From Nocardia aobensis NBRC 100429 (GTDB taxonomy: Bacteria > Actinomycetota > Actinomycetes > Mycobacteriales > Mycobacteriaceae), in assembly GCF_000308375.1 (NCBI RefSeq), contig NZ_BAFQ01000138.1, forward strand, positions 1 through 45,520: a stretch of 45,520 nucleotides of DNA. Direction: 5' to 3'. Below are positions 1 to 10,616 of the stretch, in pieces. The position numbers were made by a program, and so were the translations under genes. The notes beneath the pieces are model-generated. The model saw only the letters and a program-made list of their open reading frames with translations, ran no database searches and was not told where the DNA came from. Numbering within the stretch: position 1 is the stretch's first letter; every line of letters starts with the position of its first letter.

Positions 1-10
1 CCAATGTCAT
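1..10 (-). CDS. ectD: Start of a gene downstream of ectC, probably ectoine hydroxylase (partial)
   Basis: Only the first three codons and one base lie in the window, reading M-T-L. A strong Shine-Dalgarno sequence (AGGAGGG on the minus strand, positions 27-21) sits 10 nt before the ATG, so this is a real initiation site. The gene lies 27 bp after the ectC stop on the same strand. In actinobacterial ectABCD operons this slot is held by ectD, the Fe(II)/2-oxoglutarate-dependent dioxygenase that makes 5-hydroxyectoine. The identity rests on position alone; the sequence beyond the window edge would settle it. Confidence 0.45.
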
Positions 11-37
11 CGCGGCGTCGCCCTCCTAACTACATCA

Positions 38-430
38 CTACTCGCCTACGGCCACCAGCGGATAGACGCCGTTCTCGTCGTGAACTTCCTTGCCCGTGAC
101 CGGAGGGTTGAACACACACAGCATCCGCATCAGGGTGCGGGTCTCGACCCGATGCCGCTCGTGCCCGTTGAGCAGGTACATCGTTCCCGGCGCCAGGTCG
201 TAGGTGACGTCGTTGGTCAGATCCGTGAGCGTGCCCTCGCCCTCCACCAGCCACACCGCTTCGACGTGGTTCTGATAGTGGAACTCGTGCACGGTGTTCG
301 GCTGGATCGTCGTCTCGTGGAAGGAGAAACCCACCCCGTCGCCGCCGAGGATGATCCGCTTGCTGCGCCAGTCCTCGGCCGCGACGTCGCGGTCGGTTCC
401 GGTGATCTCGGCAGTGGTACGCACGATCAT
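38..430 (-). CDS. ectC: L-ectoine synthase EctC
   Basis: A 130-residue cupin enzyme that cyclises N-gamma-acetyl-L-2,4-diaminobutyrate to ectoine, the last step of compatible-solute synthesis in the cytoplasm. The single cupin barrel spans about residues 20-115. Glu57, Tyr85 and His93 are all present at the positions known to bind catalytic iron in characterised EctC proteins, so the enzyme looks active. Length matches the family. It starts 2 bp after the ectB stop, and its ribosome binding site (GAGGAGG) lies inside the end of ectB, which suggests coupled translation. It is the third gene of the ectABC operon. Confidence 0.97.
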   Translation of the reverse strand: MIVRTTAEITGTDRDVAAEDWRSKRIILGGDGVGFSFHETTIQPNTVHEFHYQNHVEAVWLVEGEGTLTDLTNDVTYDLAPGTMYLLNGHERHRVETRTLMRMLCVFNPPVTGKEVHDENGVYPLVAVGE

Positions 431-432
431 GG

Positions 433-1695
433 TCAGTTGCCTCCTCGGGCCATGTCGACTGCCCGGTCCAGGATGGCCAGGCCGTGGTCGAGTTCGTCGT
501 CGGTAATGGTCAGCGGCGGCAGCAGCTTGACCACCTGGTCTTCGGCGCCGGAGGTCTCCACCAGCAGGCCCTCCTCGAAGGCGATGCTGCTGACCTTGCC
601 CGCCTCCGAGGCGTCGTCGAACACCAGTCCCTGCACCAGCCCGCGTCCGCGGGTCGAGACACCCTCGAAGTTCTCCGCGAGGGCCTCGAACGACTTCCGG
701 ATCTTCTCGCCCTTGGCGGCGGTGGACACCTCCAGCCGGTCATCGGTCCAGTAGTGCTCGAGCGCCACGCGGGCGGTCACGAACGCCGGGTTGTTGCCGC
801 GGAAGGTGCCGTTGTGCTCACCGGGCGCCCACTGGTCCAGCTCGCGCTTCATCAGCACCAGCGCCAGCGGCATGCCGTAACCGCCGATCGACTTCGACAG
901 GGTGACGATGTCGGGGGTGATGCCGGCGATCTCGAAGGAGAAGAACGGGCCGGTCCGGCCGCAGCCCATCTGCACGTCGTCGACGATGAGCAGAATTCCG
1001 CGCGCGGCACACAGCTCCGACAGGTGCCGCAGCCACTGTGCCCGAGCGACGTTCACGCCGCCCTCGCCCTGCACGGTTTCCACGATCACCGCCGCGGGCT
1101 TGTCCACACCGGAGGAATTGTCATCGAGGACCCGCTCCATCCACGCCAGATCGTCGGTGCCGTCCAGATACCCGTCGTAGGGCATCGGATTCACGTGGTT
1201 CAACGGTACTCCGGCGCCCGCGCGCTTGGTCGCGTTTCCGGTCACCGACAGCGCGCCGAGGGTCATGCCGTGAAATGCGTTGGTGAAATTCAGGATCGAC
1301 GTGCGGCCGGTCACCTTGCGGGCCAGTTTCAGCGCCGATTCCACCGCGTTCGCACCGGTGGGACCGGGGAACTGCACCTTGTAATCGAGGCCGCGCGGAT
1401 CCAGCAGAACGTTGTTGATCGTCTCCAGCAATTCACGCTTCGCGACGGTCGACATATCGAGTCCGTGGGTAATTCCGTCACGGGCGATGTAATCGATCAG
1501 TGCTTCTTTGAGAACGGGGTTGTTGTGCCCGTAGTTGAGCGCTCCCGCGCCCGCGAAGAAATCGAGGTAATCACGTCCGCTACCGTCGCGCAGCCAGGCG
1601 CCGGAGGCGGTGTCGAACAGCGTGGGCCACGAGCGGCAATATCCACGGACATTCGATTCGAGCGATTCGAAAACGGTCATCTCAGCGGTGGTCAT
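433..1695 (-). CDS. ectB: L-2,4-diaminobutyrate aminotransferase EctB
   Basis: A 420-residue class III PLP-dependent aminotransferase that converts aspartate semialdehyde and glutamate to 2,4-diaminobutyrate, the first committed step to ectoine. The large-domain motif GALNYGHNNP lies at about residues 51-60. The cofactor pocket motif IVDDVQMGCGRTG is at 237-249, and the predicted Schiff-base lysine is Lys268 in TLSKSIGGYG. Length is normal for EctB. The ATG start is preceded by AGGAAGGA on the minus strand. It lies 12 bp after ectA and 2 bp before ectC, in one operon. Confidence 0.97.
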   Translation of the reverse strand: MTTAEMTVFESLESNVRGYCRSWPTLFDTASGAWLRDGSGRDYLDFFAGAGALNYGHNNPVLKEALIDYIARDGITHGLDMSTVAKRELLETINNVLLDPRGLDYKVQFPGPTGANAVESALKLARKVTGRTSILNFTNAFHGMTLGALSVTGNATKRAGAGVPLNHVNPMPYDGYLDGTDDLAWMERVLDDNSSGVDKPAAVIVETVQGEGGVNVARAQWLRHLSELCAARGILLIVDDVQMGCGRTGPFFSFEIAGITPDIVTLSKSIGGYGMPLALVLMKRELDQWAPGEHNGTFRGNNPAFVTARVALEHYWTDDRLEVSTAAKGEKIRKSFEALAENFEGVSTRGRGLVQGLVFDDASEAGKVSSIAFEEGLLVETSGAEDQVVKLLPPLTITDDELDHGLAILDRAVDMARGGN

Positions 1696-1707
1696 CGATG
1701 ATCCTTC

Positions 1708-2280
1708 CTATCGTTTTGCGTCACCCTGCAGTGGCGCGATCCGGTACAGGTCCTCCGATTCGTGCCCGTCCGGAAAATCTTCTGGCTCGAACAACGTTTC
1801 TCGCGTCATTTCCGCGTCACGGCGCCGGGCCAGTGACGCGAACATTGCCAGCGAGGCTTCGTTGTCCGGCGAAACGGTTGTCTCCAACTTCGAAACACCT
1901 TGGTCGGCAACGTCTTCGACGAGCCGATCCAGCATTGCAACGCCCACTCCGCGGCCGCGGAAGGCGTGATCGACGGCTACCTGCCAGATGAACAGTGTGT
2001 CCGGCGATTCCGGGCGCAGATATCCGGTGACGAATCCTGCTATCTCCGAGTCGATTTCGGCCACGACGGTGGTCGAGGCGAAGTCACGGCTCCAGAGCAG
2101 ATACGCGTAACTCGAATTGGCGTCGAGCACTTGGGAATCCACTGCGATTCGCCACATCCGCGCTCCGTCGTCCACCCGCGGCCGACGAATCAGCGTCTGG
2201 GAGGAAACGTGCCGACGGCCGTTCGGCTCGTCGGTTGCCGGAGAACTGAACGACATACTCCGCGTTCGGGTCTGCATCAC
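1708..2280 (-). CDS. ectA: L-2,4-diaminobutyrate N-gamma-acetyltransferase EctA
   Basis: A GNAT-fold enzyme that acetylates 2,4-diaminobutyrate using acetyl-CoA, the middle step of ectoine synthesis. The acetyl-CoA loop VAVDHAFRGRGVGVAML covers about residues 101-117, and the EctA pattern with FIWQVAVD before it is intact. The start is uncertain: GTG at 2280, ATG at 2277 or ATG at 2256 are all possible, because AAGAGG lies very close to the first two. The mature family core begins well after all three. Only 46 bp separate it from the histidine kinase gene upstream on the same strand, so the promoter is either in that short gap or in front of the two-component genes. Confidence 0.95.
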   Translation of the reverse strand: MMQTRTRSMSFSSPATDEPNGRRHVSSQTLIRRPRVDDGARMWRIAVDSQVLDANSSYAYLLWSRDFASTTVVAEIDSEIAGFVTGYLRPESPDTLFIWQVAVDHAFRGRGVGVAMLDRLVEDVADQGVSKLETTVSPDNEASLAMFASLARRRDAEMTRETLFEPEDFPDGHESEDLYRIAPLQGDAKR

Positions 2281-2326
2281 CTCTTCAGAATTGCCCGCGA
2301 ACGTTGAGGTCTATCGTGCGACTACT

Positions 2327-3364
2327 TTACGGTTGTGTTACAGAAGTATGATCGGTGAATTTCGTCACGGTGGGCAACCACACCATGAATCGGGCACCTC
2401 CGCCGGGACGGTCGTCACATTTCACGCGGCCCCCGTGGGCGGCAACGGTTTCGGCCACCAATGCCAATCCGATGCCGGTGCCCGACCGTTTCCCGCGGCG
2501 CACCGTCACGAATCTTTCGAAGATGCGTTGCCGATCCTGTGGCGCCACTCCCGGACCGGCGTCGTCGACCGTGATCACCATTTCGTCCCCGGCGCGTGCG
2601 ACCCCCACCGCGACCACTCCGCCGCCGTGCCGCTGCGCATTCTCGAGCAAATTCACCAGCGCTCGCTCGAGTTCGAGCTTTCGGCCGGTAACGATTCCGT
2701 CGTCGGCGACGGTCAGCAGTTCCGGTGAATAACGCATTTCCGCGAGGGTGTGGGTGAGCAGTTCGCGCACCGACAGCGGTTCGGCGTCGGCGCCGTGCAT
2801 CCGCGCCTCGGCCCGGGCCAGTGCCAGCAGATCGTCGAGCAACCTGCGCAGATGGTCGAGTTCGGCGCGGACCAGTTCCAGCGCCCGCCGCGACCGTTCC
2901 GGAAGTTGATCCTCATAGCGCGACATCACGCCGACGCTGGTGGTGAGGGTGGTCAGCGGGGTGCGCAGTTCGTGGCTCACGTCACCCACCAGCCGGCGTT
3001 CGCGATCGATGCGGTTCTGCAGGGAGTCGACCATGGTGTTGAAGGCGTCCACGGTCGGGGCCAGATCGGGATCGTCGGTATCGGGCAGCCGGGTGCCGAG
3101 CTCACCGGAGGCGATCTTGGCCGCAGTGCCCGTGACCTGGCGCAACGGTTCCAGCAAACGGTGCGACAACCAGATTCCGAAGATCGCGCCGATCACGGTG
3201 CCGCCGAGTGCGCAGGCCAGCGCGGTGCGCCATCCGCCGCCGTCGAGCTTGGCGATCAGCACCGCCAGCAGTGCCGAGACCAGCCCGGTGACGGTGAAAG
3301 CGACGATCACGCGACCGCGCAGAATCTGGCGGCGGGGCAGGCGCGGAAATCTAGCGCTGCACAT
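2327..3364 (-). CDS. Sensor histidine kinase with minimal extracytoplasmic loop
   Basis: A 345-residue membrane histidine kinase. Two transmembrane helices at about residues 18-39 and 47-66 are joined by only about seven residues, so there is no periplasmic sensor domain. HAMP follows at about 67-118. The phospho-acceptor is His131 in DVSHELRTPL. The N box has Asn242 (LLENAQRHG), G1 is DDAGPGV at about 267-273 and G2 is GTGIGL at about 295-300, so the kinase core is complete. Its start overlaps the end of the response regulator by 14 bp, showing a shared transcript. The architecture fits intramembrane-sensing kinases that respond to membrane or envelope state. The position before ectABC suggests osmotic or envelope control, but the signal and targets are unknown. 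Confidence 0.92.
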   Translation of the reverse strand: MCSARFPRLPRRQILRGRVIVAFTVTGLVSALLAVLIAKLDGGGWRTALACALGGTVIGAIFGIWLSHRLLEPLRQVTGTAAKIASGELGTRLPDTDDPDLAPTVDAFNTMVDSLQNRIDRERRLVGDVSHELRTPLTTLTTSVGVMSRYEDQLPERSRRALELVRAELDHLRRLLDDLLALARAEARMHGADAEPLSVRELLTHTLAEMRYSPELLTVADDGIVTGRKLELERALVNLLENAQRHGGGVVAVGVARAGDEMVITVDDAGPGVAPQDRQRIFERFVTVRRGKRSGTGIGLALVAETVAAHGGRVKCDDRPGGGARFMVWLPTVTKFTDHTSVTQP

Positions 3365-4061
3365 CGAGGCGGTAGCCGAGCCCGCGCACGGTTACCACGA
3401 TCGCCGGCTCCGACGGGTCGCGCTCGATCTTGGTCCGCAGCCGCCGGACATGCACGTCCACGATCCGCTCGTCACCGAAGAACCCACGGTCCCAAACCCT
3501 TTCGAGCAGGACACTGCGCGACAGCACCCGGCCGGGGGTCTCGGCCAGTTCGCACAGCAACCGGAATTCGGTGAGGGTCAGGTGCAGTTCCTCGTCGCCG
3601 CGGTGGACGGTACCGCCGTCGGCCGAAAGCACCAGCGGCGCTTCGGGATAGGCGTCGAGCACGATCTCCTGCGGGGCCGGCGGCTCCACGGTCTGCTGGG
3701 CGCGGCGGCGCAGGGCCCGCATCCGGGCGGTGATCTCCTTGATCTCGAACGGCTTGGTGACGAAGTCGTCGGCGCCGGCCTCCAGCGCGGCTACCACGTC
3801 GTGGGTGTCGTCCCGCGCGCTGACCACGATGATCGGCACGTCGTGATCGCGACGAATCTCACGTATACAGGTGAATCCGTCCATCTCCCCCAGCATCAGA
3901 TCCACGATCATCACATCCGGTGCGCCGTTGTCACGCAGATGTTCGAGCGCATCCTCGGCCTCCTCGGCCTCGGCGACGTCGTAGCCCTCGTCCTCCATGG
4001 CCAGTCGCAGCGCACTGCGAACCCGGTCGTCGTCCTCTACGATCATCAAATTTGCACTCAT
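3351..4061 (-). CDS. OmpR/PhoB-family response regulator
   Basis: A 236-residue DNA-binding response regulator. The receiver domain (about 1-120) has the acidic pair near residues 10-12, phospho-acceptor Asp54 in MIVDLMLGEMDG and conserved Lys103 in FVTKPFE. The C-terminal winged helix (about 138-233) ends with the usual VRGLGYRLD. It is the first gene of the run leading through the kinase toward ectABC and reads divergently from the L,D-transpeptidase. It belongs to the broad OmpR group, and I cannot assign a named orthologue. Its regulon may include ectABC, inferred only from adjacency. Confidence 0.93.
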   Translation of the reverse strand: MSANLMIVEDDDRVRSALRLAMEDEGYDVAEAEEAEDALEHLRDNGAPDVMIVDLMLGEMDGFTCIREIRRDHDVPIIVVSARDDTHDVVAALEAGADDFVTKPFEIKEITARMRALRRRAQQTVEPPAPQEIVLDAYPEAPLVLSADGGTVHRGDEELHLTLTEFRLLCELAETPGRVLSRSVLLERVWDRGFFGDERIVDVHVRRLRTKIERDPSEPAIVVTVRGLGYRLDVQR

Positions 4062-4415
4062 CGCTACACCTCGTCCAGCTGCGCGTCATCGGAGCGTGGT
4101 TCCCCGACCCGTCCGTTCGTCAGCAGTGCGAGCGGCCGCGCAGCCTGTGGTCTCGCACCGTTCTCTCATAACCACACATCCCTCACAGACATCGGTGGCG
4201 GACCACACGACGCCGGGCGCCGGCCGATCGGTCCCTGAGCGCCCACTGGGCACACAACAGTAACTGGAGTACCCGGGACCACGATGCGTAAACACGGGGC
4301 AACACCACCGAGGTGCAAGCACCTGAAAAAGCCCCGTAAACTACGTACCGAGACAGTAAGGCGATTGGTGCGCTGCGAGGGCTTGCTCAGGCGCACGTCG
4401 AACGCAGGAGACACC
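4062..4415. other. Divergent intergenic region between the response regulator and ldt genes
   Basis: This 354-bp stretch holds no convincing gene; the long frames crossing it have no ribosome site or family resemblance. It must carry promoters for both flanking genes, but no clear -35/-10 pair stands out. It contains a nested inverted repeat at 4294-4337, listed separately. Confidence 0.6.
4294..4337 (+). promoter_or_regulatory. Nested inverted repeat in the ldt leader
   Basis: Outer arms ACGGGGC (4294-4300) and GCCCCGT (4331-4337) pair perfectly over 7 bp. Inside them AGGTGC (4311-4316) and GCACCT (4319-4324) pair over 6 bp around AA. The right outer arm is preceded by GAAAAA. The element ends 78 nt before the ldt start codon. 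It could fold as a leader RNA structure or bind a protein as DNA. I do not match it to a known riboswitch class. Confidence 0.5.
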
Positions 4416-5648
4416 ATGTCCACTCGCCGCTGCCGATTCAGTGTTGCGCTGGGAGCTATCGCCCTGGTGACGACGCTGATGGCCGCGTGCTCGTCATCCC
4501 CGGAGCCGGCGTCGAATCCGACGCGCGGCACCCCGGGGCCCGCCGCGCCGGCCATTGCGATGGTCCCGGCGCCGGGTAGTGCCGACGTCGATCCGCTCGG
4601 CACGATCGAGGTGAGCGCAACCGACGGCATCCTCACGGATGTGACGTTGACCAACGAAGAAGGCAAACAGGTCGACGGCACGCTCAATCCGGAGCGAACC
4701 GCGTGGAAGCCGAAGGTTCCGCTCGGTTACGGCCACAACTACAAGATGAGCGCGAACGGCATCACCGTCACCGGACCCAGCGGTCCGATGACCTCGTCGT
4801 TCACCACGCTCACTCCCAGCAACCAGGTCAAGGCGTATCTGACCACCACCGGTGGGCAGCCGCTGGCCGACGGCGGAACCTACGGCGTGGGCACCGTGAT
4901 CGTCGCCCACTTCGACGAGGCGGTCGGCGACCGCGCGGCGGCCGAGAAGCGTCTCTCGGTGACGACGGAACCGCAGGTCCAGGGCTCGTGGTACTGGCTC
5001 GACGACAAGAACGCGCACTGGCGGCCGCAGCAGTACTGGCAGCCCGGCACCAAGGTCACCGTCGCGGCAAACATCTTCGGCGCGCAGCTGGGCCCCGGCC
5101 TGTTCGGCCAGGAGGATTCGAAGACCAGCTTCACCATCGGCGACTCGCATGTCTCCATCGCCGACGACAACACCCACGAAGTGCAGGTGTTCGAGAACGG
5201 CAAACTGATCCGCACCATGCCCACCTCGATGGGCCGCGGCGGCAGCGAGCAGGTCGGCGGTAAGACGATCTACTTCAACACCCCCGCGGGCATCTACACC
5301 GTGATGGGCAAGGGCAATCCGGTGATCATGGACTCCTCGAGTTACGGGCTGCCGGTGAACTCGCGCCTGGGTTACAAGGAGGCGATCGGCTGGGCCACCC
5401 AGATCAGTGGCGACGGGATCTACCTGCACCAGCTCGACTCCACGGTGTGGGCGCAGGGTAATACCGACACCTCACACGGCTGCCTGAACCTGAACCTCGA
5501 CAACGCGCGCTGGTTCTACAACTTCGCGATCCCCGGCGATGTGGTCGAAGTCCGCAACACCAGCGGTCCGCCGCTGCCCTCGTGGAACAACGGCGACTGG
5601 ATCGTGCCGTGGGATCAGTGGGTGGCCGGCAGCGCGCTGCACTCCTGA
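4416..5648 (+). CDS. Lipoprotein L,D-transpeptidase of the LdtMt2 type
   Basis: A 410-residue enzyme that forms 3-3 cross-links in peptidoglycan outside the membrane. The start is the ATG with CAGGAG five bases upstream; an in-frame extension to 4284 lacks these signals. A signal peptide ends in LMAAC, so Cys25 is the likely lipidated residue, although Met at -3 is not the usual choice. Ig-like domains span about residues 50-250 and the YkuD domain follows. The catalytic motif SHGCLN has His354 and Cys356. The C-terminal cap with WIVPWDQW is typical of mycobacterial LdtMt2 (LdtB). It is transcribed away from the two-component system, whose signal may be envelope stress. Which of several actinobacterial Ldt paralogues it equals cannot be fixed here. 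Confidence 0.95.
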   Translation: MSTRRCRFSVALGAIALVTTLMAACSSSPEPASNPTRGTPGPAAPAIAMVPAPGSADVDPLGTIEVSATDGILTDVTLTNEEGKQVDGTLNPERTAWKPKVPLGYGHNYKMSANGITVTGPSGPMTSSFTTLTPSNQVKAYLTTTGGQPLADGGTYGVGTVIVAHFDEAVGDRAAAEKRLSVTTEPQVQGSWYWLDDKNAHWRPQQYWQPGTKVTVAANIFGAQLGPGLFGQEDSKTSFTIGDSHVSIADDNTHEVQVFENGKLIRTMPTSMGRGGSEQVGGKTIYFNTPAGIYTVMGKGNPVIMDSSSYGLPVNSRLGYKEAIGWATQISGDGIYLHQLDSTVWAQGNTDTSHGCLNLNLDNARWFYNFAIPGDVVEVRNTSGPPLPSWNNGDWIVPWDQWVAGSALHS

Positions 5649-5682
5649 TCGCCACCCGCACCGATCACCACAGCTGCCGAGT

Positions 5683-6606
5683 TCAGTGCCGCGTCGGATA
5701 GCGCTGGTCCAGCTCGAGATTCACACCGAGGACGTCGACCCTGGGCTCCCCCAGGAAGCCCAGGTCGCGCCCGGCGGTGTGTGCTGCCACCACGGCGGCG
5801 ACCTGCTCGGCCGTGATGCCCCGCGCGGCCGCCACCCGCGCGCTCTGGATCTGCGCGTAGCGCGGTGAGATGTGCGGATCCAGTCCGGAGCCCGATGCGG
5901 TGACCGCGTCGGAGGGCACCGGGGTGTCGGCCGGCGCGTCACCGCGGACGGGGACGATCAGTCCGGCCGAATAGTCCGTCCCGGGCTGGGCGCAGTCCAC
6001 CCGGACCCCGCGGTAGGCGTCCTGGAACGGCACCGCCGGGCACGCCTCGTTCACGCTGACGACCTTCGTGGGCGCGGTGACCTGCCCGTGGCCGTCGCGG
6101 GGACCGAAGACCGCGAGCACCGCACCGACCCCGCCGGGCGTGCAGAACGGTCGCGCGCCGGAGACGCCCTCGCGCTCGCCGATCTGTTTGCTGCGCGTGC
6201 AGACCGTGGTCAGCAAACCGGTCGTCGATTGCGACTGGTCGGCCGCCAGGGTGTCGACGACGTCCTCGGGGCCTTTGTTGCCGAAACCGGTGTTGGTCGG
6301 GTCGTAGCCGTCGGGGCGGCTGCCGTCGGCGGGCGCGGAATTCGACGGCCGGGTCTGGAAGTACCGCGGTAGTGCCGCGCCCTTACCGTCGGTGAACGCC
6401 TGACCGATCAGGCTGCTGCCCACCAGCTTTCCGTCCCGGTGGACCAGCGAGCCTTCGGCCCGGTCGTGCAGTCCCGGCAGCTGGGCGAGCGCGAAGACCG
6501 CCAGCGGGTAGACGATTCCGGTGATCACCGTCAGCACGAGCAGTGCTCGCACCGCGGCCAGATGCTGACGGAACCAGGTGGTGTATCGCATCGAGAACGA
6601 AGGCAT
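5683..6606 (-). CDS. kdpC: Potassium-transporting ATPase subunit C, enlarged form
   Basis: KdpC is the single-span subunit that stabilises the KdpFABC complex and assists its assembly. The start ATG lies 1 bp after the kdpB stop. One transmembrane helix lies at about residues 20-45, followed by GSSLIGQAF and, near the C-terminus, SGSGLDPHISP, both family hallmarks. At 307 residues it is much longer than the usual 190 or so. The excess is a segment of roughly 100 residues between about 110 and 215, with four cysteines (in VCTR, FCTP, ACPA and DCAQ). The extra domain faces outward and could hold disulfides. It is the last gene of the leftward kdp operon. Confidence 0.95.
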   Translation of the reverse strand: MPSFSMRYTTWFRQHLAAVRALLVLTVITGIVYPLAVFALAQLPGLHDRAEGSLVHRDGKLVGSSLIGQAFTDGKGAALPRYFQTRPSNSAPADGSRPDGYDPTNTGFGNKGPEDVVDTLAADQSQSTTGLLTTVCTRSKQIGEREGVSGARPFCTPGGVGAVLAVFGPRDGHGQVTAPTKVVSVNEACPAVPFQDAYRGVRVDCAQPGTDYSAGLIVPVRGDAPADTPVPSDAVTASGSGLDPHISPRYAQIQSARVAAARGITAEQVAAVVAAHTAGRDLGFLGEPRVDVLGVNLELDQRYPTRH

Positions 6607-6607
6607 A

Positions 6608-8761
<2,154 letters not shown>

Positions 8762-8762
8762 T

Positions 8763-10433
8763 TCAGTGAATTCCTTCGGCGAGTGGCCCGAGCGCCAGCA
8801 TGGGCAGGAAGGTGAGGGCGACCAGGATCAGCGTCACGCCGGCGACCATGCCGACGAACTGCGGCCGGTGCGTCGGCAGGGTGCCGATCGATTCCGGCGT
8901 ATGCCCCTGGCGCGCCAGCGATCCGGCCAGCGCGAGCACGAGAACGATCGGAACGAACCGGCCGAACACCATCGCCAGACCGAGGGCGGTATTCCACCAC
9001 ACGGTGTTGCCGCCGAGCCCGGCGAAGGCCGAGCCGTTGTTGTTGGCGGCCGAGGTGAAGGCGTACAACACCTCCGACAGGCCGTGCGGCCCCGCATTCG
9101 CCATGGCCGCGCGCTCGCCCGGCAACGCCATCGCCAGCGCGGTGCCCACCAGCACGATCAGCGGACTGACCAGGAAATACGATGCGGCGAACTTGATTTC
9201 GCGCGGGGTGATCTTCTTGCCGAGATATTCGGGCGTGCGCCCGACCATCAGCCCGGCGACGAAGACGGTGATCACGGCCAGGATCAGCATGCCGTACAGG
9301 CCCGATCCGACACCGCCGGGCGCGACTTCGCCCAGCTGCATGTTCACCATCGTCACCATGCCGCCGAGGCTGGTGTAGGAATCGTGGGCGGAGTCGACGG
9401 CGCCGGTGGAGGTCAGCGTGCTCGACGCCGCGAACGTCGCGGAATCCGCTACGCCGAATCGTGTTTCGACACCCTCGAGCGCCGCGCCGGCCGCCGTCGG
9501 CACGGTGCCGTGGTGGCGCAGCTGCAGGAGGTTGGTCAGCGTCACGCTGATCAGCGCGAGCACTGCCATCACCGACGCGATCGCATACCCCTGCTTCGTG
9601 CTGCCCACCATGCGGCCGAAGGTTCGCGGCAGCGAGAAGGCGATCAGCAGGATCAGGAAGATTTCGACCCAGTTGGTCCAGGCCGTCGGATTCTCGAACG
9701 GGTGCGCGGAGTTCACGTTGAAGAAGCCGCCGCCGTTGGTGCCCAGCAGTTTGATGCTTTCCTGCGAGGCGACCGGGCCGCCCGGAATCGTCTGTGGCGC
9801 ACCGGTGATCGTCTGGGCGACCTGATCGTAAAGGTGGAAGTTCTGGATCGCGCCGCCGGCGATCAGCACGATCGCGAACACGAACGCGATCGGCAACAGG
9901 ATCCGCAGCGTGCCGCGCACCAAATCGACCCAGAAGTTGCCGAGGTCACCGGTGTGACGGCGGGCGAAACCGCGCACCAGCGCGACCGCGACCGCCATCC
10001 CGACCGCGGCCGAGACGAAGTTCTGCACGGCCAGGCCCGCCATCTGGACCAGATGTCCCTGGGTCGACTCCCCGGCGTAGTTCTGCCAATTGGTATTGGT
10101 GACGAAGCTGATCGCGGTATTCCACGCCAGCGCCGCGGTCATCTCGGTCCCGGGCTCGTGCAGATGCAGCGGCAGCCGGCCCTGGATCAGCTGCAGGAAG
10201 AACAGCGCCAGCACGCTCATCGCGGAGAAGGCCAGCACGCTGCGGGCGTAGACGCCCCAGGTCTGCTCCACGCCGGGCTGGACCCCGATGGCGCGGTAGA
10301 CGATGCGTTCGGCCCGCGAGTGTTTCGTGCCCGAGTACACCCGGTACATGTAGTCGCCGAGTGGGATGTGGACCGCCGCGAGCGCGATGATCAGGGTCGC
10401 GACGAACACGACCCCGGCAGTGGTTGTGCTCAC
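8763..10433 (-). CDS. kdpA: Potassium-transporting ATPase subunit A
   Basis: The 556-residue channel-like subunit that binds potassium, related to the SKT/Trk superfamily, with about ten transmembrane helices. The filter-loop motifs [30 protein letters not shown] and [12 protein letters not shown] are present in order, as expected for four pore loops. The start is a GTG directly abutting the kdpF stop at 10434. The gene sits between kdpF and kdpB in the leftward operon kdpF-A-B-C. Confidence 0.98.
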   Translation of the reverse strand: MSTTTAGVVFVATLIIALAAVHIPLGDYMYRVYSGTKHSRAERIVYRAIGVQPGVEQTWGVYARSVLAFSAMSVLALFFLQLIQGRLPLHLHEPGTEMTAALAWNTAISFVTNTNWQNYAGESTQGHLVQMAGLAVQNFVSAAVGMAVAVALVRGFARRHTGDLGNFWVDLVRGTLRILLPIAFVFAIVLIAGGAIQNFHLYDQVAQTITGAPQTIPGGPVASQESIKLLGTNGGGFFNVNSAHPFENPTAWTNWVEIFLILLIAFSLPRTFGRMVGSTKQGYAIASVMAVLALISVTLTNLLQLRHHGTVPTAAGAALEGVETRFGVADSATFAASSTLTSTGAVDSAHDSYTSLGGMVTMVNMQLGEVAPGGVGSGLYGMLILAVITVFVAGLMVGRTPEYLGKKITPREIKFAASYFLVSPLIVLVGTALAMALPGERAAMANAGPHGLSEVLYAFTSAANNNGSAFAGLGGNTVWWNTALGLAMVFGRFVPIVLVLALAGSLARQGHTPESIGTLPTHRPQFVGMVAGVTLILVALTFLPMLALGPLAEGIH

Positions 10434-10520
10434 CTAGAACCTTTCCGGGAACAGCAGCGCCGCGACCATGTAGACGGCGACGCCGAGGGCCAGGATCAGA
10501 CCGACGATGTTCGCGATCAC
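10434..10520 (-). CDS. kdpF: Potassium-transporting ATPase subunit F
   Basis: A 28-residue single-helix protein starting at GTG 10520: it begins V-I-A-N-I-V-G-L, has one hydrophobic span and ends FPERF, as in KdpF of other actinobacteria. It stabilises the KdpABC complex in the membrane. The stop is directly adjacent to the kdpA GTG. Its GTG overlaps the stop codon of the upstream 27-residue peptide gene in the sequence GTGA, which implies translational coupling. Confidence 0.85.
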   Translation of the reverse strand: MIANIVGLILALGVAVYMVAALLFPERF

Positions 10521-10600
10521 AGCCGTTCCACCCCCCGTTGGAGCAGGCCGAGCAGGGCGAAGATCGCCACGGTCACGACGGTGAACACCGCGACGGACAT
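10517..10600 (-). CDS. 27-residue membrane micro-protein at the head of the kdpFABC operon
   Basis: Starts ATG 10600 (M-S-V-A-V-F-T-V-V-T), has one hydrophobic span, and ends Q-R-G-V-E-R-L, so it has a basic and amphipathic tail. GAGAGGA lies about 7 nt before the start. The stop TGA shares bases with the kdpF GTG in a GTGA overlap. The tight coupling, ribosome site and membrane character support a real gene in the Kdp complex operon. I know of no established name. It could be a second KdpF-like accessory subunit or a leader peptide; neither is shown. Confidence 0.7.
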   Translation of the reverse strand: MSVAVFTVVTVAIFALLGLLQRGVERL

Positions 10601-10616
10601 AGTGCAGTCCTCTCTG

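Noticed and set aside
484..1701. Long plus-strand frame of 405 codons opposite ectB
   Set aside because: It is the antisense shadow of ectB: high GC at third positions opens such frames, and it has no ribosome site or family motif.
4284..4415. N-terminal extension of the L,D-transpeptidase by 44 residues
   Set aside because: It would bury the signal peptide and lipobox; the downstream ATG has a good ribosome site.
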